Positions 50,525 to 59,907 of a DNA stretch of 64,000 nucleotides are shown piece after piece; within the stretch, counting starts at the first letter, position 1; every line of letters starts with the position of its first letter. The position numbers and the translations under genes are program-made. The DNA lies in assembly GCF_047308265.1 (NCBI RefSeq), contig NZ_JBKQWY010000007.1, forward strand, positions 62,001 through 126,000, written 5' to 3'. The notes below the pieces were generated by a model. That model made no database searches, was not told where the DNA came from, and worked only from the letters and a program-made list of their open reading frames with translations. The DNA comes from Maricaulis sp047308265. GTDB taxonomy: Bacteria > Pseudomonadota > Alphaproteobacteria > Caulobacterales > Maricaulaceae.

Positions 50525-53500
50525 TTATTCCGCAGGCGCGTCTTTGAGATGACCCGGCATTTCGCCGTGATCAAAATCGGTATCGCTGTAGTTCTCACCC
50601 AGCGCCGGTTGGCGTTCACCTCTCCACAGACCGCGGAAGAAGCGGGCAATGTCGACCCCAATACCGTACAGGGCCGGCACGAAGAAGAGTGTCAGGAAGA
50701 AGGCGAACAAGACGCCGTAGGCCAGGGAGACCACCATCGATTTCAGGAAGGCGGCGTCGGTGGAGTTTTCCATCATCATCGGCAGGATGCCGATAAAGGT
50801 GGTGACCGAGGTTAGCAGAATCGGGCGGAAACGAGCCACACCCGCATCCACCAGAGCCTGGAAGGCTCCCACACCCTCGCGGCGCAGTCGATTGACGAAA
50901 TCCACCAGAACCAGGTTGTCATTGATGACCACGCCGGCTGCGGCGCCGACCCCGAAGACCGAGAAGAGGTCCATTTTCAGCCCCATGACAACATGGCCTA
51001 CCACGGCGCCGGCGAAGGCAAACGGGATGGCTGACATGATCAGCAGCGGCTGGAAGTAGGACCGGAACGCGGCGGCCAGCAGCAGATACATGGCACCAAC
51101 CATGAACAACAGCAGGATGGCGACCTCAGCGAGGAAGTCCGCCTCACCTTCGGCATCACCAGTGACACGACGGTTCACACCTGGATGACGTTGATCCCAC
51201 TCTGGGAAGAAGTCTGCATCCAGTTCGCGGCGGATATCACCCAGAACTTCACCATCGCGGGCTTCGGCACTGACAACAGCCGTCCGCATGCGGTCGCGGC
51301 GATTGATCCGGGCCAGGCCCGGGGCGAATTCCAGGTCGGCAACAGCACCCAGCGGCACTTCGCGGCCATCATTCGTGCGGATCCGCAGATCCCGCAGACT
51401 GTCCAGTGAGGTCCGGGTTTCACGCGGATAGCGGACCATCACACGCACATCCTGACCGTCACGCGGCAGACGCTGGACCTCGATGCCGTAATAGGCCTGG
51501 CGGACCTGATTGGCGACATCAGACAGGGTCAGGCCGAGGGCCTGTGCATCGGGGCGCAGGGAAAAGCGGACTTCTTCCTGGGCCGATTGCAGATTGTCGG
51601 TGATGTCATACAGCACGGCGTATTCGCGCAGCTGGTTCTTCAGATCTTCCATGCCAGAGCGTAGATCGTCCAGATTGGCGGCCGAGATGGCGAACTGGAT
51701 GCCCGGATTCTGGGCATTCATGTTCGAACGCAGCGAGATGCTTTCGGCATCCGGAACCGGACCCATATGGTCACGGATACGTTGGGCCACATCGGAGGTA
51801 GCCATGCCACCAGGCCGGATTTCCGGTGCGGCGACCATGATCCAGGCCTGTACCCGACCATCACTGGTGATGGAGGCCGAGCCTTCGAAGATCGGAACAG
51901 CGTCCGGATACTCCTGGGCGATCTCGTCCCGGGTCGTGTTCATGGCGTAATCCAGCTGGTCGCGGATTTCCAGGGAACGCGAGTACGGTGTGCCTTCCGG
52001 CAGGGAGACACTGGCTCGGATCATCTCGCTTTCAATGTCCGGCATGAAGGATGTGCCCACCCAGCCCGTCGACAGCAGGCCAAAACATCCCAGCCAGAAG
52101 AAGAGGAACAGGGATGTCGTGATGCCACGCCCGCGAATGGCCAGCTTGGCCAGCGGACGGTAGATGCGGCGGGCCACAACCAGTAGGCTGTCGGCAATGC
52201 CCTTTTGAATACCGGTCAGGAAACCGCCGACACCGGTCGTGCTCTGCGGCTTCATGTGAGCCAGGTGAGCGGGCAGGATCAGCAGCGATTCCACCAGTGA
52301 GAAGAAGAGAGCTGAGGCCACGACCAGCGTGATGCCGCGGGTGAACTCGACTTCCGGACCGGACAGCATCGCCCAGGGCGCGAACGCCATGATCGTTGTG
52401 ATGACAGCGAAGACGACCGGTTTGGCGACCAGTTGCACACCCAGTGTGGCAGCTGTAATGCCGCGTTTGCCGTTCTCCACCTGATTGTGGATGTTCTCGC
52501 CCACAATGATCGCGTCATCCACGACGATTCCGATCACCAGAAGGAAGGCGAAAGTCGAGAGCATGTTTAGGGATACGCCCAAATAAGGCAGGAAGGCAAA
52601 GGCTCCGGCAAAGGCCGTGAAAATCCCGATCGTGACCCAGAAGGCGACGATGGGGCGCAGAAACAGCACCAGCACGATCAGAACCAGCGCCAGACCGATC
52701 ATGGCCGAGCTGGAAATGGTGGACATGCGGGCATCAAAGGCTTCGGACTGGTCGAGCCACAGCGAGACCGTCATGCCAGGCGGCAGCGCCTCGTTCTTTT
52801 CCTCGATGTATTCACGCAGATCGCGGGCTGTGCGGGAGATGTCCATCACTTCGGTCGACAGAACCTGCACCATGGCCATCGGCTCGCCATCATAGGTGGC
52901 GTCCATATTCGCGTCGACAAAACCATCAACTACAGTGGCGATGTCGCGGACACGAATGGTAGCGCCGCCGGCTTCCTGGCGAACAATGATCTCGCCGAAT
53001 TCTTCGGCCGAATCAGCCAGGGCCCGAGCATTCAGCGGAACATCGCCAATACTCGTGCGCACAGTGCCGCCCGAAGAGTTCAGCGAAGAGGCGCGAATGG
53101 CTGACGCGACTTCATTCAGGCTCAGGCCATAACGACGCAGATCGGCTTCGGAGATCTCGATCGAGACTTCTTCGCCCAGAACCGCCATGGTTTCCGTCAG
53201 CGATGCGCCCCAGACCTGGGCCGAGATCTCGTCACGAACCTCTTCGGCCATGCGCTGGAGCTGTCGGCGCTCAGCTGCGCCGTGGACCGCAATAATGAAT
53301 TGCTGTTCCTGGTTGCGCCAGCGTGTCACCCGGGGCGGGAAACTGTCGCGGGGCAGGTTGGAGACGGCATTCACCCGCAGCTGCACCTCGTCGAGGAAGG
53401 CGTTCATGTCAATTGTGGTATTGGCTTCCACATTGACCGACGCAAAGCCCTCGAAGGCGGTGGCGGTGATTTCCTCGACCCCGCCGACATCCACGAGGCT

Positions 53501-53728
53501 TTCCTCGATGCGCAGGATGATCTGTTCCTCAACCTCTTGGGGAGAGGCGCCGGGCCAGGACACACCGACACTCACGCCGTTGAAGGCTACGGTCGGGAAG
53601 ACTTCCCGTTCCATGCGGAAGAAGCCGAGAATGCCCAGGGCAATCGTGGTGACCATCAACAGGTTGGCGGCAACAGAGTTGCGCGCCCACCATGCCAGGA
53701 AACCCTTGTGTTCCGTATCGTCGCTCAT
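50525..53728 (-). CDS. RND multidrug efflux pump, inner-membrane transporter (HAE1 type)
   Basis: A 1067-residue AcrB-like pump. Two six-helix halves are each preceded by a periplasmic pore domain. Landmarks are SVGVSWPGASPQEVEEQIIL (N-terminal pore), LLVIGIVVDDAIIVGENIHN (TM4, proton-relay Asp pair), GAAAGVVINDNLVLVDFVNR (TM10 region), DAGVARFRPILLTSVTTFIG and VSLAYGVLFAFFLTLFFVPA. It drives proton-coupled export of hydrophobic or amphiphilic drugs through the adaptor and outer-membrane factor encoded just upstream. It is the last gene of the three-gene operon. Substrates are unknown. Confidence 0.95.
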   Translation of the reverse strand: MSDDTEHKGFLAWWARNSVAANLLMVTTIALGILGFFRMEREVFPTVAFNGVSVGVSWPGASPQEVEEQIILRIEESLVDVGGVEEITATAFEGFASVNVEANTTIDMNAFLDEVQLRVNAVSNLPRDSFPPRVTRWRNQEQQFIIAVHGAAERRQLQRMAEEVRDEISAQVWGASLTETMAVLGEEVSIEISEADLRRYGLSLNEVASAIRASSLNSSGGTVRTSIGDVPLNARALADSAEEFGEIIVRQEAGGATIRVRDIATVVDGFVDANMDATYDGEPMAMVQVLSTEVMDISRTARDLREYIEEKNEALPPGMTVSLWLDQSEAFDARMSTISSSAMIGLALVLIVLVLFLRPIVAFWVTIGIFTAFAGAFAFLPYLGVSLNMLSTFAFLLVIGIVVDDAIIVGENIHNQVENGKRGITAATLGVQLVAKPVVFAVITTIMAFAPWAMLSGPEVEFTRGITLVVASALFFSLVESLLILPAHLAHMKPQSTTGVGGFLTGIQKGIADSLLVVARRIYRPLAKLAIRGRGITTSLFLFFWLGCFGLLSTGWVGTSFMPDIESEMIRASVSLPEGTPYSRSLEIRDQLDYAMNTTRDEIAQEYPDAVPIFEGSASITSDGRVQAWIMVAAPEIRPGGMATSDVAQRIRDHMGPVPDAESISLRSNMNAQNPGIQFAISAANLDDLRSGMEDLKNQLREYAVLYDITDNLQSAQEEVRFSLRPDAQALGLTLSDVANQVRQAYYGIEVQRLPRDGQDVRVMVRYPRETRTSLDSLRDLRIRTNDGREVPLGAVADLEFAPGLARINRRDRMRTAVVSAEARDGEVLGDIRRELDADFFPEWDQRHPGVNRRVTGDAEGEADFLAEVAILLLFMVGAMYLLLAAAFRSYFQPLLIMSAIPFAFAGAVVGHVVMGLKMDLFSVFGVGAAAGVVINDNLVLVDFVNRLRREGVGAFQALVDAGVARFRPILLTSVTTFIGILPMMMENSTDAAFLKSMVVSLAYGVLFAFFLTLFFVPALYGIGVDIARFFRGLWRGERQPALGENYSDTDFDHGEMPGHLKDAPAE

Positions 53729-53739
53729 GAGAGCCTCCG

Positions 53740-54969
53740 TTACTCAGCAGCCGAAGCCAGCTGTGCGTCTTGTGAGCCCGTCTCGGATTCGCCTTCGGCG
53801 ACCAGGTTGACGGCGCGGACCAGGATGCCGTCGGACGCAGCCCGGACGGCGGAGGTAATGATTTCTTCGCCCCGGCTGACACCACCGGAGATGATCACGC
53901 GGTCGGTGTCGGAGGTGATGACGTCGACCGGACGGATCTCCAGGCGGTTGTCATCGCCCATGACATAGACGTCTGACGTGCCGCGCAGAGCCGAGCGGGG
54001 CAGAACGATGGCATTGTCCACTTGGGTGCCGTCGATCGAAGCGTCCACGAACAGGCCCACAGCCAGAGGCATGCCGCGATCAGCGCCCACGCCATAGGGA
54101 TCGTCGACCACTGCAATGGCGGACAAAACACGGGTGCGCGGATCAATCGAACTGTCGGTCCGCATCAGGCGACCCTCCCAGTTGTACTGTGTGCCCGCAA
54201 CCGTGGCCGAGAGTGTGACCGGCAGAGCCGTTTCAGCGCTGTCTGCCGCATAGGCCAGAGGCAGGTTCAGCAGAGCCAGTTCATGATCGGCCAGCGGCAG
54301 GCGGATTTCCACACGGTCGGTCGAGAAGACCTGACCCAGCGTGGCACCGGTTGTGACGAATTGGCCAAGATCGGCGTTTTTGGTGCGAACCCGGCCCGCA
54401 AAAGGTGCGGACACCTGTGTGCGCTGTAGATCCAGACGAGCGGATTGCAGGCTGGCGCGGGCGGCGGCCAGCTGGGCGCGGGCCTCGGCCATTTGCGGTT
54501 CACGCAAAGTCAGGGCAGAGGCCTCTCCTTCGCCGAGCTCGTCCCATTCTTCGCGGGCCAGTTCGCTTTCCGCCTGTTCACGCAACAGGGCCTGTTCGGC
54601 CTGCGCGACCTGAGCAGAGGCGCGGGTCACGGCGAGACGATAATCGGCGTCTTCGATCCGGATCAGGGTTTCGCCAGCCTCGAAGAAACCGCCTTCGATG
54701 AAGTTCGGGTTTACATAGGTAATGCGGCCGCTCACTTGCGGGACCAGGTTGATCTCGGTCAGCGGGCGAACTTCACCATTCGTTGTGACAGAGAGCGACA
54801 CCGGCTCGGACCGGGCTGTCGTGGTGAACACGGCGACCCCTTCCGGGCCTTGTTCTGCAGGCTCGGGTTCCGGGCGCATGCTACCCATGACACCGATCAT
54901 CAAGACACCACCGACAATGATGCCGACGGGCACGCCAATAGCGATAACTCGACCAATCAGGGCTTTCAT
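53740..54969 (-). CDS. RND efflux periplasmic adaptor (membrane fusion protein)
   Basis: A 409-residue adaptor. The N-terminus has a membrane segment (VIAIGVPVGIIVGGVLMIGV) rather than a lipobox. Order of domains: beta-barrel/lipoyl half (GRITYVNPNFIEGGFFEAGE), alpha-hairpin (~105-190, RASAQVAQAEQALLREQAES), lipoyl half two (LQRTQVSAPFAGRVRTKNAD), then barrel and C-terminal segments (VVDDPYGVGADRGMPLAVGL, VLPRSALRGTSDVYVMGDDN). It links the pump to the outer-membrane factor. It is 11 bp upstream of the pump gene and 2 bp downstream of the outer-membrane gene. Confidence 0.93.
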   Translation of the reverse strand: MKALIGRVIAIGVPVGIIVGGVLMIGVMGSMRPEPEPAEQGPEGVAVFTTTARSEPVSLSVTTNGEVRPLTEINLVPQVSGRITYVNPNFIEGGFFEAGETLIRIEDADYRLAVTRASAQVAQAEQALLREQAESELAREEWDELGEGEASALTLREPQMAEARAQLAAARASLQSARLDLQRTQVSAPFAGRVRTKNADLGQFVTTGATLGQVFSTDRVEIRLPLADHELALLNLPLAYAADSAETALPVTLSATVAGTQYNWEGRLMRTDSSIDPRTRVLSAIAVVDDPYGVGADRGMPLAVGLFVDASIDGTQVDNAIVLPRSALRGTSDVYVMGDDNRLEIRPVDVITSDTDRVIISGGVSRGEEIITSAVRAASDGILVRAVNLVAEGESETGSQDAQLASAAE

Positions 54970-54971
54970 GA

Positions 54972-56372
54972 CTACTCTCCGGTTTGGGCGGTCGGCTGTG
55001 CGTTTTGGACCGCAGCGGGCAACTCACCCGCAATAGCAAGATAAAGATCGACCCGATTGGTCGCGCGTTCGCGTTGGGCCGAGATGAATTGGCTTTCGGC
55101 GCTGATGCGCCGCGACTGGGCGTCCAGCAGGTTGAAAATTGTGGCTACGCCGCTTGTGTATTGGCGGATCACCAGCGCTTCGGCGGCAGCGGCTTCCTCA
55201 AAGGCCTGACCGAGCCGTTCGACGCGTTGTTCCAGGATCTCATCGCCATGCAGGGCGTCTTCCGCTTCTTGCCACGCGTTCAGGACCGTGGAGACATAGT
55301 TGGCGACTTCTGCTTCGGCGCTCGCCCGGGCCTGATCGCGCTGAGCACGCAGACGGCCGCCCTGAAAGATCGGCGCCGTGAGGCTCCCTGCGAGGGAGGA
55401 AACGAGGCTGTCCAGATCCGTGAGATCCGACACATCCGCACCCCCGGTGCCCGTGGATCCGGTGATCGACAAGCTGGGATAGAGTGCCTTGGCGGCCGCG
55501 TCGGCGCGCAGTCCCGCAGCTTCAAGGCGGCGTTCCGCGGCCCGTACATCCGGACGCCGAGAGAGGAGACTTTCAGGCGAGCCCACGGAAACGATGGCGA
55601 CGAGTTCGGGCAAGTCGGCATCATGGGCAATCTGGCCGGAGGGATAGCGTCCAAGCAGGGTTTCCAGGGTACGGGCCGCGGCCGCTTCCACCCGCTCGCG
55701 GGAGGCGAGAGCGGCTTCAGCGGAGGCCAGGGCACTGCGGGCCGTGCGAACATCCGAGCTGCGGACGAGGCCCCGTGCGAAACGGCGTTCTGTCAGATTG
55801 AGGGAGTTCTGGTTGGTCTCTACATTCCGCACTGCCAGCTCGGTTTGCTCACGGGCTTCTATGAGGTTGAACCAGGACTTGGCCACCAGGCCTGCGATCG
55901 ACAATTGCGAGGCGCGCAGGTCGTCCTCAGCGGCGAGGGCGTCGTTTGTGCTGGCGCGCGCACCATCCGCAACACGTCCCCAAAGATCCGCTTCCCAGGA
56001 GGCAGACAGGCCGAGACCGAAACTGTCAGATCCGCCGGCATCGGCTTCACGGCGCGTATAGTCCAGCCCCCCATTCAGGCTGGGCAGGCGGTTGGCACCG
56101 GAGATGCGGGCGGTGGCACGGGCACTCTCAAAGCGCGCCAGGGACACGGCCAGGCTGGGGTTATTGTCGGCAGCTTCCAGGATCAGTGCCTGCAATTGTG
56201 CGTCACCCAGCTCGGTAACCCAGTCAATAGCGGCGACCGTACCAGCATCGGTGTGAGCCGTTGCAAAACGCTCTGGCATGTCCGGGAGACCGGCTTGCGG
56301 TGTGTAGTCCGGCAAGCTGGCGCAGGAGGCTGTGCCAAGAGCCGTCGCGAGGACGAACAAACGCTTAGACAT
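54972..56372 (-). CDS. TolC/NodT-family outer-membrane efflux lipoprotein
   Basis: A 466-residue outer-membrane factor. The signal MSKRLFVLATALGTASCASL has a lipobox-like TASC. Two long coiled-coil tandem halves match the TolC/OprM family: QALILEAADNNPSLAVSLAR, ARISGANRLPSLNGGLDYTR, VAKSWFNLIEAREQTELAVR, LLSRRPDVRAAERRLEAAGL and QTYSGVATI-type closing (RQYTSGVATIFNLLDAQSRR). It is the first gene of the efflux operon and is preceded by an array of four 21-bp-spaced repeats. No regulator gene lies beside it. Confidence 0.93.
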   Translation of the reverse strand: MSKRLFVLATALGTASCASLPDYTPQAGLPDMPERFATAHTDAGTVAAIDWVTELGDAQLQALILEAADNNPSLAVSLARFESARATARISGANRLPSLNGGLDYTRREADAGGSDSFGLGLSASWEADLWGRVADGARASTNDALAAEDDLRASQLSIAGLVAKSWFNLIEAREQTELAVRNVETNQNSLNLTERRFARGLVRSSDVRTARSALASAEAALASRERVEAAAARTLETLLGRYPSGQIAHDADLPELVAIVSVGSPESLLSRRPDVRAAERRLEAAGLRADAAAKALYPSLSITGSTGTGGADVSDLTDLDSLVSSLAGSLTAPIFQGGRLRAQRDQARASAEAEVANYVSTVLNAWQEAEDALHGDEILEQRVERLGQAFEEAAAAEALVIRQYTSGVATIFNLLDAQSRRISAESQFISAQRERATNRVDLYLAIAGELPAAVQNAQPTAQTGE

Positions 56373-56644
56373 GAACTGTCCCTGTACCCTTTTGTTTTCT
56401 TTCGATGGTGCACTCTACGAACCATTTAGCGAAAGTCAACAGAAATTTATCGAAAAACACTAAACGCATACCGAAAAGCATGAAATTACTATCGAAAAAC
56501 GTGATGTCTCGCGGGCTCGCCTCGGTGGGCGCCCGTTTTGCAGGTGTCGTGACAGGGAAAAGGAATTGCCATAAATCGCTGCTAAATCACTGCGATCCGG
56601 TAAAGCGGAATATGACTCCACTCCAGCAATAAGGCGAATGAAAC
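56373..56644. other. Divergent promoter region between the efflux operon and phoR
   Basis: 272 bp, unusually AT-rich between 56380 and 56510 compared with both neighbours. It carries the four phased CGAAA repeats and a single inverted TTTCG copy at 56400-56404. Open frames through the repeats are not credible genes. Confidence 0.6.
56426..56502. promoter_or_regulatory. Four direct repeats at exact 21-bp spacing (operator array candidate)
   Basis: The core CGAAA begins at 56430, 56451, 56472 and 56493, so each step is exactly 21 bp, two helical turns. The aligned units read TTAGCGAAAGTCA, TTATCGAAAAACA, ATACCGAAAAGCA and CTATCGAAAAACG, giving a consensus near TTAtCGAAAaaCa. They lie 54-130 bp upstream of the outer-membrane efflux gene start, so a cooperative repressor or activator of the efflux operon (and possibly phoR) is plausible. 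Confidence 0.65.
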
Positions 56645-58060
56645 TTGAGAAAGGTAACGACGAGCTCTGAACCGGCAGCCTTGATCCGCCGTCGCGATAT
56701 TGCGGCGGTGGCGTCGATTGGCGGCGTTGTTCTCCTTGTCCTTGCTTTTTCGGGGGGGCTTGAGATTGCCGCCGCTATTGTCGGCACGGCTACAATCGCG
56801 GCGATCGCGACCATTTATTATCTCGTTGTGCGGACATCTTTGGAACTGGAGGCGCAGGATCTGGACGCGCAGCCGGAAGGAGATGTTGTCGGTGTCCCGC
56901 CCGGTGCTCCGGATCATGTCGCGTTGACCATGCTGGAGGAGCTTCCGGTTCCCGTTCTTCTGATAGGCGCAGGTGGGCGTGTGGAGCGCGCCAACCCGGC
57001 CGCGCGTGATTTTCTGGGGTTGGGGCAGGAGCGGGTCTCACTGTCGTCCGTCTTGCGCCAGCCCAAGGTTCTTGAAGGCGTCGGCGCAGCCCTGCGCGGG
57101 GAGGCCTCACGTCCGGTGGAGTATTCCATGCTCGACCCGGTCGAGAGCCATGTTCGCGCTCATGTGGCGCCGTTGGCCTTCCGACCGGACGACCCCAATG
57201 GCTGGTGGGCCATGGTTGTGCTGTTCGATGAAACCTCGGTCAAGCGCGCGGATCGGATGCGCGCTGACTTTCTCGCCAATGCCAGTCATGAACTGCGCAC
57301 TCCCTTGGCATCGCTCAGCGGTTTCATTGAAACCCTGCGGGGGCATGCCAAGGACGATACGGTCGCGCGAGACCGGTTTCTCGGGATCATGCAAGATCAG
57401 GCCGAACGCATGCAGCGCCTAATCAATGACCTGCTCTCGCTGTCGCGGGTCGAGATGGACGAGCACGTCCTGCCCGATGGGACAGCCAGCCTGGACAAGG
57501 TCACAGAGGATGTCATTGCCTTTCTGCGCCCGCAGATCGAGGAGAAGCAGATCGATATGCAGCTGGAGGCCGGTGCCGGGCTGTGTGCATCCGGTGACCG
57601 GGACCAGTTGACCGAGGTGATCCAGAACCTCATCGAAAATGCCATCAAATACTCGCCTAGCCAGTCCCGCGTTGACGTAAAGGTCGAGGGTGGTTTGACC
57701 CGCGACCAGGCTGAGCGCCCCGAGGCGATCCTCGGTGAGGGATCCAGTCGTTTGACGCTCGCGGCTCCAGCCTCCGAAACGGGCGCAAGCTATGTGGCTG
57801 TACGTGTGCGCGACGAGGGTAAGGGAATTGATCGTCGCTTTCTGCCGCGTCTGGCCGAGCGCTTCTATCGTGTCGATGGGCAGAAGAGTGGTCCCAAGGA
57901 GGGGACGGGACTGGGACTGGCGATCGTCAAGCACATTATCAATCGCCACCGTGGCGGATTCACAGTGGAAAGTGCCATGGGCGTGGGTTCGGTGTTCAGT
58001 GTATTTGTTCCCCTGTGCTCAGAACTGAAGTCGGAAGACATCACCGACACCCAAAATTAA
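56645..58060 (+). CDS. phoR: Phosphate regulon sensor histidine kinase PhoR
   Basis: A 471-residue membrane kinase. Two closely spaced hydrophobic segments (ASIGGVVLLVLAFSGGLEIA and IVGTATIAAIATIYYLVV) form the anchor. A PAS domain follows (LPVPVLLIGAGGRVERANPA). The H-box is FLANASHELRTPLASLSGFI with H215. The ATPase lobe shows NLIENAIKYSP, DEGKGIDRRFLPRLAERFYR and GTGLGLAIVKHIINRH. It phosphorylates PhoB at low phosphate. The start is TTG at 56645; no ATG exists before the PAS domain, and TTG at 56681 is an alternative. Pho box evidence lies downstream of it, so phoR is not itself inside the Pho-box promoter. Confidence 0.92.
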   Translation: MRKVTTSSEPAALIRRRDIAAVASIGGVVLLVLAFSGGLEIAAAIVGTATIAAIATIYYLVVRTSLELEAQDLDAQPEGDVVGVPPGAPDHVALTMLEELPVPVLLIGAGGRVERANPAARDFLGLGQERVSLSSVLRQPKVLEGVGAALRGEASRPVEYSMLDPVESHVRAHVAPLAFRPDDPNGWWAMVVLFDETSVKRADRMRADFLANASHELRTPLASLSGFIETLRGHAKDDTVARDRFLGIMQDQAERMQRLINDLLSLSRVEMDEHVLPDGTASLDKVTEDVIAFLRPQIEEKQIDMQLEAGAGLCASGDRDQLTEVIQNLIENAIKYSPSQSRVDVKVEGGLTRDQAERPEAILGEGSSRLTLAAPASETGASYVAVRVRDEGKGIDRRFLPRLAERFYRVDGQKSGPKEGTGLGLAIVKHIINRHRGGFTVESAMGVGSVFSVFVPLCSELKSEDITDTQN

Positions 58061-58097
58061 CCGCAGCAGGTTGGGTATTGTGTAAAGCTGCTCTCGA

Positions 58098-58130
58098 GCG
58101 TCACAAAACTGTATCGTGACTGTCATAAAT
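58098..58130 (+). promoter_or_regulatory. Pho box (PhoB binding site) upstream of pstC
   Basis: Three consecutive 11-bp half sites read GCGTCACAAAA, CTGTATCGTGA and CTGTCATAAAT. The last two form a near-consensus Pho box; the first is a further weak half. They end 76 bp before the pstC ATG, so pstCAB-phoU-phoB should be induced by phosphorylated PhoB. Confidence 0.85.
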
Positions 58131-58206
58131 GGGGAGCGGCCCGCGGTTATCCCGACGGGAAGAGACTGCGAATCGGGTAAGCCGGTCGCATGGAAGGCCT
58201 AGCTGC

Positions 58207-59907
58207 ATGTCGGTACTGTCATTTACGGCTCTAGCGCTCCTGGTGCTGATCGCGACCGGATTCTATCTGGGGCGCTTTCGGATTCTGAGCCGTTTTCCGG
58301 GTCCTCGAAGCGCTCTGCACTCCCTGCCGAATTATTACGGGTATTATGTCGCCCTGTGGACCGGTCTGCCTGCGCTTCTATTGCTCATCACAGCGGGTTT
58401 GCTGTCCCGACCGGTGATCGAACAATTCACGATCCAGTCTATCCAGTCCGATGGCCGCGGACTTGTGGTCGAGTTTGAAGACCGCATTGCCCAGGACCCC
58501 GCCTATCAGGATCTGCTGCATGAGCTAGCGGAGGCCCAGGTTGAAGTAGACGTCCTGACAGCAGAGCTGGACCGGCTGCGGCAGAACCTCTCTGCGAGTA
58601 TCGATTCTGGGGCGCTGGAAGCAGTGGAGGCCGATCAGGTGTCGGCGATCAATCGTCTTGCCGGTCTCGATGACGATGCGCGCGAGGCGCGACAGATCGT
58701 GTTCGACGCGATGTATGACGAGGCCGTTGCCAACGGCACGGATCCACTGGCACTGGCCGGATTTCGCTTTTCCCTGGCACCTCGGGAGCAGCAAACCCTG
58801 TTCATGTCAGATGTCTATCAGTTGTCCATCGGCCGTACGGCCAGCGGTATAACGCCGGAACGCAGCGAGGTGAGTGCGCGGATGGAAGGTTACAGGACCT
58901 GGGCGACGTGGGCCGTGGCGATTGCGGCCATGTTGCTCTCGGCCCTGGGCCTGTTGCGATCGAACCACCAGGTTCAGCCGGCTTTCCGGGCCCGCACCCA
59001 TGTCGAACGCCTGGTGGTGGCGGTCCTGCTCCTGTCTTCGGGCATCGCCATTTTGACCACGATCGGCATCGTGTTGTCCTTGTTGTTCGAAAGCCTGCGC
59101 TTCTTCAACGAAGTGCCGGTGCTTGACTTCCTGTTTGGCCTGCAGTGGAGCCCACAGGTCGCCATTCGCAGTGACCAGGTCGGGCAATCGGGCGCTTTTG
59201 GTGCGGTTCCGCTGTTTGCAGGTACGGCCCTGATCACCTTCATCGCGATGATCATTGCTGTTCCCATTGGTCTGTTGTCAGCGATCTATCTGTCTGAATA
59301 TGCCGGTCCGCGTTTCCGGGCGGTTTTCAAACCCCTTCTGGAAGTCCTGGCCGGTATCCCGACCGTGGTTTACGGGTTTTTCGCCCTGTTGACCGTCGGT
59401 CCGGCGATCCGGGGGCTGTTTAACGCTCTGGGTTTCGAGGATGTGGTGACCCAAAGCGCCCTGTCCGCAGGTCTGGTGATGGGGGTGATGATCATTCCCT
59501 TCATCTCCTCGCTGTCGGATGATGTGATCAATGCTGTGCCGCAATCCTTGCGGGACGGGTCCTATGCCATGGGCGCCACCCGTTCCGAAACAGTCAGTAA
59601 GGTGATCCTGCCGGCGGCGTTGCCGGGTATCATGGGCGCGGTCCTTCTGGCGGTCTCACGGGCGGTGGGTGAGACCATGATCGTCGTGATGGCCGCGGGA
59701 CAGGGGGCGAACCTGACGTTCAATCCGTTGGAAGCGGTCACCACCATCACCGTCCAGATCCATACTCTTTTGACGGGCGATCTGGAGTTCGAGGGCGCCA
59801 AAACTCTGTCAGCTTTTGCTCTTGGGTTGGTCCTGTTTGTTGTCACGCTGATCATGAATGTGATCGCCCTTCGCGTGGTCCAGAAATACCGGGAAAAGTA
59901 TGACTGA
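58207..59907 (+). CDS. pstC: Phosphate ABC transporter permease PstC, long form
   Basis: A 566-residue permease with an extended N-terminal half. TM1 (SFTALALLVLIATGFYLGRF) and TM2 (WTGLPALLLLITAGLLSRP) are followed by a coiled coil (~95-140) before the core. The core shows PIGLLSAIYLSEYAGPRFRA, LLEVLAGIPTVVYGFFALLT, SLRDGSYAMGATRSETVSKV and ILPAALPGIMGAVLLAVSRA, the permease EAA-type loop. It carries phosphate across the membrane with PstA. The start 58207 has GGAAGG 9 nt upstream; an upstream ATG at 58129 lies in the Pho box region and is rejected. No pstS is adjacent. Confidence 0.93.
   Translation: MSVLSFTALALLVLIATGFYLGRFRILSRFPGPRSALHSLPNYYGYYVALWTGLPALLLLITAGLLSRPVIEQFTIQSIQSDGRGLVVEFEDRIAQDPAYQDLLHELAEAQVEVDVLTAELDRLRQNLSASIDSGALEAVEADQVSAINRLAGLDDDAREARQIVFDAMYDEAVANGTDPLALAGFRFSLAPREQQTLFMSDVYQLSIGRTASGITPERSEVSARMEGYRTWATWAVAIAAMLLSALGLLRSNHQVQPAFRARTHVERLVVAVLLLSSGIAILTTIGIVLSLLFESLRFFNEVPVLDFLFGLQWSPQVAIRSDQVGQSGAFGAVPLFAGTALITFIAMIIAVPIGLLSAIYLSEYAGPRFRAVFKPLLEVLAGIPTVVYGFFALLTVGPAIRGLFNALGFEDVVTQSALSAGLVMGVMIIPFISSLSDDVINAVPQSLRDGSYAMGATRSETVSKVILPAALPGIMGAVLLAVSRAVGETMIVVMAAGQGANLTFNPLEAVTTITVQIHTLLTGDLEFEGAKTLSAFALGLVLFVVTLIMNVIALRVVQKYREKYD

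Noticed and set aside
54984..56429. 481-codon plus-strand frame opposite the outer-membrane efflux gene
   Set aside because: The minus-strand frame is an obvious TolC-family protein; the antisense frame has no ribosome site or recognisable domain.
56426..56502. The 21-bp repeats as a CRISPR array
   Set aside because: Units share only about 10 bp, there are no distinct spacers, and no cas genes occur. They fit an operator or iteron array better.
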